Shown here: positions 6,417 to 13,134 of the stretch, in pieces | Layout of the letters: every line of letters begins with the position of its first letter | How positions within the stretch are numbered: position 1 is the first letter of the stretch | Assembly (NCBI GenBank): GCA_035315685.1 | Contig: DATFXR010000108.1 | Location: 1 to 13,134, forward strand | Origin: QHWK01 sp035315685 | Lineage (GTDB): Bacteria > Acidobacteriota > Vicinamibacteria > Vicinamibacterales > CAVVIG01 | Length of the DNA: 13,134 nucleotides | Direction of reading: 5' to 3' | Notes under the pieces: generated by a model | Databases searched by the model: none | The model's input: only the letters and a program-made list of their open reading frames with translations | What the model was told of the DNA's origin: nothing | Translations under genes and position numbers: made by a program

Positions 6417-9007
6417 ATGAAAACGCTTCTGTGCTTCACGCTGTCCGCCTTCGCGTCCGTTGCGGCACAGGCGCAGACCCCGACCGATGCGACGCTGCGC
6501 GTGACGGTCGTCGATCCGAGCGGCGCGGTGATTGTCGGGGCGCACGTGCACGTGATCCCGGCAGAGGTCGCGCTCGACACCGGCGATCGCGGCGACGCGA
6601 CCTTCACCGAGCTTGCGCCGGGGCGGTACACGATCCACGTCGAGTCGCCGGGATTCCAGCCGGCCGACGTCCGCGACGCTCTGGTGCGCGCCGGCGAAAA
6701 CCGGCGCGAGGTGAAGCTGGCGATCGCACGCCTGGCGGAGACGGTGCAGGTCGGGCGCGACGACCAGGCGCGTGCGAGCGATCCCCGCGGCGACGCGTTC
6801 GCGACCGTGTTGAGTCAGGCGCAGATCGACGAACTGCCCGACGATCCGGACGAGATGGAACAGGTGCTGCGTGACCTGGCCGGGCCCGGCGCCGTCATGC
6901 GGGTCAACGGCTTTCGCGGCGGACGGCTGCCGCCGAAAGATCAGATTCAGCAGATTCGCTTCCGCCGCAACATGTTCGCCGCCGATACGCTGAGCCGGGC
7001 TTCATCGCCGTCGACATCACGACGAAGCCAGGGCTGGACAACTGGCGCGGCTCGACGAGCGTTGGCCTTCGCAACTCCGTCCTCAACGCACGCAACGCGT
7101 TCGCGCCGGTGAAAGGCGACGAGCAGCACGAGCGGTACGGCTTCAGCGTGAACGGTCCGCTGTGGAAGCAGCATACGTCGCTCGCGCTGTCGGTCGACGG
7201 CCTCGACGCGTTCGACACCGGGACGATCGTCGCGGCGCTGCCAGGCGGGTATTTCGCCGACTCGGTGCGCAGGCCGAACGAGGCGATCAACCTGACCGCG
7301 CGGCTCGAGCACGCGCTCACGAAAACCCAGATGCTGCGCACCGAGCTGCAGCGCAATCGCACGACCGCCGACAATCTCGGCGTCGGCGATTTCGATCTGC
7401 TCGAACGCGGCTACACGCAGACGCGGACCGAAGACGTCCTGCGCGCGTCGATCACCGGATCGATCCGCAAGACGCTCTACAACGACTTGCGTATCCAGTG
7501 GCGAACCGAGGACGTCGCGTCGATTCCGGTCAGTCAGTCGCCCGCCGTTCTCGTTCTGAATGCATTCGACGCCGGCGGCGCGCAGCTCGCAGGTTCGCGC
7601 GGGGTCACGCTCGTCGAAGCCGCCGACGATCTCGACATCTCCGCCGGACGTCACGCCATTCGCGCCGGCTTCCAGCTCGACGCCGGCGCGTACCGCAGTC
7701 AGGAGCGCCGCAACACCGGCGGAACGTTCACGTTTGCAAGCCTCGACGCGTACGCGGCAGGCCGTCCGACCACCTTTACGCGCAACCTCGGCAATCCCGA
7801 CGTCGCAATCACGCAGGCGCAGCTCGGCACCTACGTCCAGGACGACGTCCGGGTGCGGAAGGATCTCACCGTCAGCGGCGGTATCCGGCAGGAGCTGCAG
7901 ACGCACATTGGCGGCGTGAACCTCGCGCCCCGCGGCAGCATCGCGTGGTCGCCGTTCAGGAGCGGCAAGACGAGCGTGCGCGCCGGTGCTGGAGTCTTCT
8001 TCGACTGGTTCGACGCGCAGGCGTACGAGCAGGGCGTGCAGCTCGACGGCACGCATCAGCAGATCGAAACGATCGTCTCGCCCGGATTTCCCGATCCCCA
8101 GAGGGGTGGCCACGCCCTCATCCTGCCAGCCGGCAGGGTGCAGTTCGCGCGCGATCTGACGCAGCCAACGTTGAAGGAAACCATGGCCGGCGTCGAGCAA
8201 TCGTTGCCCGGCGACGTTCGTCTCAACACGATGTACATCAGGCGCCGCGGATCGAGCCTGTTGCGCGGCGTCAACGTCAACGCGCCAGGCGCGGACGGCG
8301 CGCGTCCCGATCCGCTGTCCGGGCCGGTCACGGAGGTTCAGTCGACCGCACGGTCGTCGCTCGACATGTTGAGCGTCAACCTGAATTACGCGCGTCCGCA
8401 ACGGCGCCTCTTCGTCGCCGCCAACTACACCCTGAGCCGTGCGATCGACGAGACCGCCGGCCCGTTTGGTCTGCCTGCCGACAGCCACGATCTGGCCGCG
8501 GAGCGCGGACCGTCGCTGACCGATGCGCGCCACCGCTTCATGAGCCTCGTGAACGTGCCGCTGGTGCAGCGCGTTCGTCTGGCGACGGCGTTCCGGGTCC
8601 AGTCGGCACTGCCCTACGACATCACGACCGGCCGTGACGACAACGGCGACACGGTGAGCAACGATCGTCCCGCCGGCGTCACGCGCAACAGCGGCCGCGG
8701 CAGCGCGCAGGTGGATCTGGGCGTCCGTGTCAGCTGGTCCATCGGCTTCGGCGGTGCCGCGCCCCCGCCTGCAGGGCCGCAGGTTCGCATCGTTCGTGGT
8801 GACAGCGCCGATCCGCTCGGCAACATGGGCGGTGGGGACGGCAGCAACAGACGCTACGCGATCGAGTTCTACGCGCAGGCCTACAACGCGCTCAACCATC
8901 TGAATGCGGTCAACTACAGCGGCGTGATGGCGTCGCCGTTCTTCGGCCGGCCCACATCGGCGGCGGCGCCGCGCCGGGTGGAGATAGGGACGCGCCTGAC
9001 TTTCTGA
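6417..9007 (+). pseudogene. TonB-dependent receptor, broken by a one-base frameshift near 6990
   Basis: An outer-membrane active-transport receptor of the Oar/acidobacterial type. The first frame gives a signal peptide (1-19, cleavage after AQA), a carboxypeptidase-regulatory-like beta domain (about 23-103), a TonB-box-like ETVQV (108-112) and the start of the plug domain, ending at about residue 191 (FAADT). The reading then continues one frame over from 6992 with EPGFIAVDITTKPGLDNWRGS, the rest of the plug and a beta barrel. The barrel ends in IGTRLTF, whose final Phe is the usual outer-membrane assembly signal. Adding one base between 6990 and 6991 (for example making CAT, His) restores a single 863-residue protein of normal length. 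No slippery heptamer is visible, so I favour a deletion or sequencing error over programmed frameshifting. I chose the ATG at 6417, preceded by AGGACGG; upstream in-frame ATGs at 6390 and 6399 are minisatellite-derived. The substrate is unknown. Confidence 0.85.
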
Positions 9008-9015
9008 GCGCGGGC

Positions 9016-9112
9016 AATTAAGAATTTGGAATTGAGAGTTAAGGATTCGTGAGTGGCGTCGAAACACGTCGACCGTGGGACGAATTCTTAATTCTTATTA
9101 ATTCTTAATTCG
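9016..9112. repeat. AT-rich inverted repeat between convergent genes
   Basis: The left arm (about 9016-9049, AATTAAGAATTTGG and a degenerate continuation) and the right arm (about 9081-9112, GAATTCTTAATTCTTATT and on) are imperfect inverted copies built from AATTAAGAATT. They flank a GC-rich loop of about 30 bases. The island is sharply AT-rich in a GC-rich window and lies between the receptor stop (9007) and the 3' end of the methyltransferase remnant, whose TAA (9098-9100) is inside the right arm. It could act as a two-way terminator, but it lacks a classic GC stem with T-tail. Confidence 0.65.
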
Positions 9113-9609
9113 AGCGAGGCGCGAGAGCGCAATCCCTGCGGCGACAGCGAGGTTCAACGAATCCACCCGCGGGCCGATCGGGATTCTCACTCGATGATCG
9201 GCTGCCGCCTCGACCGTCGGCGTGAGACCCGCGCCCTCGGCGCCGACTACCAGCGCCAGGCGCGCTGGTTGCAGCCGCGCGACGAAGGCGTCGAGCGGCT
9301 CCGACGGTTCGCGCGGCGTCAGCGCGACGACCGTGAAGCCGGCCGCACGGAGTTCAGCCGGCAGCGCCGGCCACTCCGCATCGGCACCGACGGATCGAGG
9401 CGCTCGAACGACGGCGCCAAATCACGCAGTGACGCGTCGTTGACGAGCACGGACTCGACGGCATATCGCGCGCTCTCGATCACGCGGCGGACGATCAGGC
9501 GTCCTTCCGCGACGAACAGCCCTCGCGTGCGCAGCAGCTCGCCGTCGGCGAAGTCGCGATACGCTGCCGCGCGCGCATCGTTTGCACACTCGATCCGCTC
9601 GACCGCCAT
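9098..9609 (-). pseudogene. SpoU/TrmH-type RNA 2'-O-methyltransferase with internal deletion and frame change
   Basis: The first frame from the ATG at 9609 gives 76 residues of the N-terminal RNA-binding part (AVERIECANDARAAAYRDF, then LRTRGLFVAEGRLIVRRVI). It then runs out of frame at about 9382. From 9382 the minus strand, one frame over, encodes 94 residues of a SpoU C-terminus: LRAAGFTVVALTPRE, motif 2 GAEGAGL and motif 3 IPIGPRVDSLNLAVAAGIALS, which form part of the trefoil-knot SAM site. The family is usually about 250-270 residues, so about 90-100 central residues are missing, including motif 1 (the NxxNxG...R segment with the catalytic Arg). The gene should be inactive as given. It may be a true pseudogene or an assembly collapse. 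An in-frame GTG at 9612 is an alternative start. Confidence 0.82.
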
Positions 9610-9627
9610 CACGGCTTGACTGCCGCC

Positions 9628-9648
9628 GACGACGATGCCATCGTCGTC
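9628..9648. promoter_or_regulatory. Perfect 9-bp palindrome before the Uma2-family gene
   Basis: Arms GACGACGAT and ATCGTCGTC are separated by three bases (GCC), 14 bases before the GTG start of the Uma2-family gene and just upstream of the divergent methyltransferase remnant. It could be an operator or a small hairpin in the leader. It could also be chance, since CGTCGT triplets are common in this base composition. Confidence 0.35.
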
Positions 9649-9662
9649 GTCAGGAAGGCGAC

Positions 9663-10193
9663 GTGACGACCAACGAGTATCTCTACGAGACGGACGAGAC
9701 GAATCGGCCGCGCGAGCTGACCTACGGTATTCTGCGCGAGCCGCCGGCGCCGTTCTTCTCGCATCAGTTGGTCGTGCTCAAAGTGGCTCGCGTCTGGACC
9801 TTCCACGTCGAGCCTCGGAATCTGGGGACCGTTGCCGTCGCTTCCGTGGACGTCGTGCTGGATCACGATCGCAATCTCGTCGTGCAACCGGATGTGCTGT
9901 TCGTCGCGAAGGACCGCCTGTCGATCATCCGAAACCAGGTCTGGGGTCCGCCCGATCTGGTCGCGGAGGTGCTGTCGCCTGGAACGCGCGCGCACGACGG
10001 TGGAGAGAAGCTGGGATGGTACCGCCAGTACGGCGTCCGGGAATGCTGGCTGGTAGACGCCGCCGCCGAGATGGTCACCATCGTCGACTTTACCGGCGCC
10101 GAACCGATCGCGCGGCGATCGCACGGTCTCGGACGGCTCCGTTCGTCGGTGCTGCCGGAGCTTCACGCCTCGGCCTTCAGCCTGTTTGCCTGA
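9663..10193 (+). CDS. Uma2-family (DUF820) PD-(D/E)XK nuclease-like protein
   Basis: 176 residues, usual family length. The restriction-endonuclease-like core is visible: VVQPDVLFV (73-81, D77), PPDLVAEVLSPGT (96-108, D98 and E102), then DGGEKLGWY (112-120, K116 and Y120) and YGVRECWLVD (123-132). These acidic residues and the lysine fit the PD-(D/E)XK nuclease fold. The biological role of Uma2 proteins is poorly known; they are often present in many copies and sometimes linked to mobile elements. The start is GTG with AGGAAGG at 9652-9658 just before it; the upstream in-frame extension (from 9582) is Arg-rich and antisense to the methyltransferase start, so I reject it. It ends 27 bases before the convergent peptidase gene. 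Cytoplasmic, no signal peptide. Confidence 0.88.
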   Translation: MTTNEYLYETDETNRPRELTYGILREPPAPFFSHQLVVLKVARVWTFHVEPRNLGTVAVASVDVVLDHDRNLVVQPDVLFVAKDRLSIIRNQVWGPPDLVAEVLSPGTRAHDGGEKLGWYRQYGVRECWLVDAAAEMVTIVDFTGAEPIARRSHGLGRLRSSVLPELHASAFSLFA

Positions 10194-10220
10194 CGGCACA
10201 ATCGATCGCGTCGATCACCT

Positions 10221-11588
10221 TCACGATCCCTTGCGACTCCGCGCCGCGATTCGAGCCGGCGCGTCGGCAATTGCATAGGCGGTAGCGGCGACCGCCGCCG
10301 CGCCGGCCGTGAGCTGCTGCGCGTCGACGCGCTCGATTGTGTCGGTCGTCTTGTGGTGGATGTCCTCGTAGCGCGAGTCGTCGGCGTTCAAGTCGAGCAT
10401 CGGGATCCCGGCGCGGATGAACGCCGCGCCGTCGGACTGAAACGCGTACCGCGTGCTGATGTCGAACGCGACTCGGCCCACGGCGCGTTGCAGCGGCTGG
10501 AGCAGCGGACGCACCGCTGCGGCGACGTCGGGGCGATCCGGCGACGTCCAGCCGATCAGCCGTCCCGTCCCCGCGTCGGAATTCAGGACAGCCACGCAGC
10601 CGTCGAGCTCCGCGGCATGCGCGCGAACGTAGGCGCCGGAGCCGAGCTGTCCCTCTTCTTCGCCGGCCCAGAGCGCGAAGCGAATCGATCGGCGAGGCGG
10701 CTCGCCCAGCGCCGCGATCGCGCGCGCTGCATCGAGCACCATTGCGACACCGGTCGCGTTGTCCTGAGCGGCCGGTCCGACGTCCCACGAATCGAGATGC
10801 GCGCCGACGATCACCCACTCGTCCGGGCGATCGCGGCCACGGATCTCGCCGACGACGTTCGATACGCTTACCGGACCGGCGATCACGCGATTGCGCAATT
10901 CGATCGCCACACGCACCCGTCCTCGCTCGATCAGCCGGCGAACCGTCCGCGCGTCGTCTGCGGTCACCTGTGCCGCCGGCAGCACTCCCATCGTGGCGCC
11001 GGCAGCACGATCTCGCGCGCCGAGCAGACGTTGTCCGTCCGGATCGGGCGACAGAATCGCGAGCGCGCCGGCGTCGCGCAGCGCGGCGTCGAGCGCACGA
11101 CGCCGCCGCGCAACCACGTCAGCCGGACCGGAGGTCTCATCGTCCCGCAGCAGGACAATGCGGCCGTGGACGCGCGTCGGATCTGATGCAATCCGGTCCG
11201 CCGTCACGTGATCGATCGAGACCACGTCGCCGACGACGCCGCCGTCGGGAGTGGACGGCGTCCAGCCGAGCGCCGCGACGTCGAGCGGCCGATCGATTGG
11301 CGCGACGATGCGGGCGGTGGCCCGGTCGCGCTCCCAGCCGTCAGCGATCGTGAACGGCTCGAGCGTCACGCCGGCGATGCCCGCCGCGCGCAGCTGCTGC
11401 GCTGCCCATTGAGCGGCGCGTTCGAACGTCGGAGTCCCGGTGAGCCGCGGGCCGATGGCGGTCAGCTCGCGGACGTACTCCAGCGTGTGCCGTTCCCGGA
11501 CGATCGTCGCCGCGAGCTGCGGCTCCGCAGTCGCTGTGGCGTAAACGACCGCGAACGCGAGCAGCAGGGCCGGCAGCGCGCGACGCAT
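10221..11588 (-). CDS. Secreted M28-family zinc peptidase with PA-like domain
   Basis: 455 residues. The signal peptide is about 1-21 (ATATA before EPQ), so the enzyme acts in the periplasm or outside. A protease-associated-like insert (about 120-235) precedes the M28 catalytic domain. Predicted ligands of the two zinc ions are H264 and D276 (GAHLDSWDVGPAAQDNATG), E311 and D338 (LNSDAGTG), and H412 in IHHKTTDT; the catalytic base is E310 in WAGEEEG. All are present, so an active aminopeptidase or carboxypeptidase acting on peptides is expected; the exact specificity cannot be read. The ATG at 11588 has GGGAG a few bases upstream. It is a single leftward gene, convergent with the Uma2 gene and divergent from the ADOP permease. 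A 7-bp inverted repeat (ACTTGCC/GGCAAGT, 11598-11622) sits in its leader. Confidence 0.93.
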   Translation of the reverse strand: MRRALPALLLAFAVVYATATAEPQLAATIVRERHTLEYVRELTAIGPRLTGTPTFERAAQWAAQQLRAAGIAGVTLEPFTIADGWERDRATARIVAPIDRPLDVAALGWTPSTPDGGVVGDVVSIDHVTADRIASDPTRVHGRIVLLRDDETSGPADVVARRRRALDAALRDAGALAILSPDPDGQRLLGARDRAAGATMGVLPAAQVTADDARTVRRLIERGRVRVAIELRNRVIAGPVSVSNVVGEIRGRDRPDEWVIVGAHLDSWDVGPAAQDNATGVAMVLDAARAIAALGEPPRRSIRFALWAGEEEGQLGSGAYVRAHAAELDGCVAVLNSDAGTGRLIGWTSPDRPDVAAAVRPLLQPLQRAVGRVAFDISTRYAFQSDGAAFIRAGIPMLDLNADDSRYEDIHHKTTDTIERVDAQQLTAGAAAVAATAYAIADAPARIAARSRKGS

Positions 11589-11668
11589 GAGCTCCCAACT
11601 TGCCGCACGATCGGAGGCAAGTCAACCCGGACCGCCCCGGTCTCGTCTAACGTCGCGCGGCCTGCTCA

Positions 11669-11737
11669 CGCTCGGCTGAAGCCTGGGTGCCGGGGGAGAA
11701 TCCCCGAACGACGCAGCGCGAAGGCTTCAGCCGAGCG
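11669..11737. repeat. Long inverted repeat/hairpin before the ADOP permease gene
   Basis: Arms CGCTCGGCTGAAGCCT (11669-11684) and AGGCTTCAGCCGAGCG (11722-11737) are perfect 16-bp inverted copies around a 37-base loop. The loop itself holds a smaller hairpin (GGGGA/TCCCC, 11693-11705). It ends 24 bases before the ATG at 11762. It may be a mobile palindromic element or a leader structure. The rest of the 11589-11761 gap shows only the short 7-bp inverted repeat near 11610. Confidence 0.75.
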
Positions 11738-11761
11738 ATGGCCTCGAGGGTCGCCTGGACT

Positions 11762-13134
11762 ATGAAGCACCTCGCGCGTGATCTGAGATACGCGGTCCGT
11801 GGTCTGACCCGGTCGCCGCTCTTCACCATCGTGGCGCTCGTCTCGATCGCGCTGGGCATCGGCGCGAACACGGCCATCTTCACACTCGTCGACGAAGTGC
11901 TCCTGCGACGGCTGCCGGTGAAGAGCCCCGAGCAGCTCGTGCTGTTCAACGGCGCGCGCAATCACTACGGCAGCAACTCGGGCGGCAACATGCTGTCGTT
12001 CCCGATGTACGAGGATTTCCGCGACAACTTCGTCGATCCGCCGGTCAACCTTCCGCGCGTCAGCCACGCGGTCGCCAGTCCGGCGCCGACGCCGAAGGTG
12101 TTCTCCGGTGTCTTCGCGCGCCGCGCCATCGCGATGAACGTCGGGATCGACGGACAGACCGAGCGCGTGCCCGGCGAAATCGTCTCGGGGACGTACTTTC
12201 ACGTGCTCGGCGTCGGCGCGGCGATCGGCCGGGTGATCGGCCCCGACGACGATCGCGAACGCGGCAACAGCCCGGTGGCCGTCCTGAGCTACGACTACTG
12301 GCGCACGCGCTTCAGCGCCGATCCGGCAATCGTCGGCAAGCCGGTCACCGTCAACAACACCATGCTCACCATCATCGGCGTGTCCCAGGCAGGATTCGAC
12401 GGCGTGGACATCGGCTACGTGCCGAATATCCGCGTCCCGCTCACGATGAAGGCGCAGATGACGCCGAACTGGGACGACGTCGACAACCGGCGCAGCCGCT
12501 GGGTGAACGTGTTCGCGCGGCTGACGCCGCGAGTCTCGCAGGATCAGGCGCTCGCCGCGATTCAGCCGTTCTTCCACGGGCTGCTCGAGCAGGAAGTGCA
12601 GGAAGCCGCGTTCAGCAACACGACCGCGTACACGCGGGAGCAGTTCCTGAAGGGACAGGTCAGCCTGCTGCCGGCGGCACAGGGCCGATCGCCGATTCGC
12701 CAGCAGCTGTCGCAGCCGCTCTGGCTGCTGCTCGGCATCGTCGCCGGCGTGCTGCTGATCTCGTGCGCCAACGTCGCCAGCCTGCTGATTGCGCGCGCCG
12801 CGGCGCGGCAGAAGGAAATCGCGATGCGCCTGGCGCTGGGCGCGAGCCGCGGCCGGATCATCGGTCAACTGCTCGTCGAGAGCGTGCTGATCGCCGCGGT
12901 CGGCGGCACGCTCGGGCTCGCTGTCGCATGGTGGACGACCCGGTTCCTGCTCGGCTTCCTGCCGACCTCGGACACGCCGCACGTGATCACCGGCGCAATC
13001 GACTACCGGGTGCTCGCGTTCAACTTCGTGCTCTCGCTCGCCACCGGCCTGCTCTTCGGGCTCGCGCCGGCACTGCGATCGACCAGGCCGAACCTCGCGC
13101 CGACGCTGAAGGATCAGGTCGGCGCGGTCGTCGG
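11762..13134 (+). CDS. ADOP-family ABC-type permease (MacB/FtsX-like), C-terminus beyond window
   Basis: 457 codons are open to the right edge, so the gene is partial. The N-terminus has the ADOP signature: RDLRYAVRGLTRSPLFT, SIALGIGANTAIFTLVDEVLLRRLPV, then PEQLV. Helix 1 is about 21-43. A large MacB-type periplasmic domain follows (about 45-310), with GTYFHVLGVGAAIGR and VLSYDYWRTRF. Helices at about 318-345, 370-395 and 416-440 form the first FtsX core, with the QKEIAMRLALGASRGRII loop between the first two. Full members are about 800-900 residues with a second FtsX half, expected beyond the window. These inner-membrane proteins resemble MacB permeases but usually lack a neighbouring ATPase; their substrate is unknown. 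A weak GAGGG lies 11 bases before the ATG. No ATPase gene is visible here. Confidence 0.93.
   Translation, partial: MKHLARDLRYAVRGLTRSPLFTIVALVSIALGIGANTAIFTLVDEVLLRRLPVKSPEQLVLFNGARNHYGSNSGGNMLSFPMYEDFRDNFVDPPVNLPRVSHAVASPAPTPKVFSGVFARRAIAMNVGIDGQTERVPGEIVSGTYFHVLGVGAAIGRVIGPDDDRERGNSPVAVLSYDYWRTRFSADPAIVGKPVTVNNTMLTIIGVSQAGFDGVDIGYVPNIRVPLTMKAQMTPNWDDVDNRRSRWVNVFARLTPRVSQDQALAAIQPFFHGLLEQEVQEAAFSNTTAYTREQFLKGQVSLLPAAQGRSPIRQQLSQPLWLLLGIVAGVLLISCANVASLLIARAAARQKEIAMRLALGASRGRIIGQLLVESVLIAAVGGTLGLAVAWWTTRFLLGFLPTSDTPHVITGAIDYRVLAFNFVLSLATGLLFGLAPALRSTRPNLAPTLKDQVGAVV

Noticed and set aside
6984..6998. Programmed -1 frameshifting in the receptor gene
   Set aside because: The junction reads GATACGCTGAG with no slippery heptamer, and I see no obvious stimulatory structure; a missing base is simpler.
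6947..9067. A long open frame (706 codons) on the minus strand
   Set aside because: It is antisense to the TonB receptor barrel, has Arg/Asp/Val-rich composition typical of shadow frames in GC-rich DNA, and shows no known domain.
11666..12982. A 438-codon minus-strand open frame at the right edge
   Set aside because: It is the antisense shadow of the ADOP permease, whose plus-strand frame carries clear family motifs and stays open to the window end.

Overview
High-GC bacterial DNA, most likely from an acidobacterium of the Vicinamibacteria type. This rests on three family-level cues: a permease of the ADOP (acidobacterial duplicated orphan permease) kind at the right edge, a TonB-dependent receptor with an N-terminal carboxypeptidase-regulatory-like domain, and intergenic repeat types (GGGTCGGGAATCGTTTT repeats, GGACGGATG minisatellites, AATTAAGAATT islands) that I associate with such genomes. 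No rRNA, tRNA, CRISPR array, transposase or phage gene was seen.

Layout. Positions 1-5303 are read leftward and look like one long gene train: sensor histidine kinase, OmpR/PhoB-type response regulator, secreted thermonuclease-like protein, a six-helix membrane protein built from three copies of a two-helix unit, a small His-rich four-helix membrane protein, and an NAD(P)-binding epimerase/NmrA-like protein cut by the left edge. Three junctions are 4-base start/stop overlaps (GTGA, GTGA, ATGA). Two gaps break the train: about 130 bases before the nuclease, and about 250 bases filled by a palindromic REP/REPIN-like repeat cluster. Positions 5319-5433 form a divergent regulatory region carrying a TTACAA direct repeat. 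Rightward from it run a secreted LolA-fold-like protein and a TonB-dependent receptor, separated by a G-rich minisatellite with a textbook G-quadruplex motif.

Right part. An AT-rich inverted repeat follows the receptor. Then come a damaged SpoU/TrmH-type RNA methyltransferase (leftward), a Uma2-family nuclease-like protein (rightward), a secreted M28 zinc peptidase with a PA-like insert (leftward), and the first 457 codons of the ADOP permease (rightward, running off the end), preceded by a strong hairpin.

Two genes are broken as given. The receptor has a one-base frameshift near 6990, and the methyltransferase lacks about 100 central residues and changes frame near 9382. They lie within 2.6 kb of each other, so either local gene decay or assembly error is possible.

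How the genes may work together (inference): the two-component system is divergent from the LolA-like/receptor pair and the TTACAA repeat lies between them, so the regulator plausibly controls both its own operon and the envelope genes. The nuclease, peptidase and receptor would fit a life of scavenging macromolecules, but no dedicated new system is proven here.
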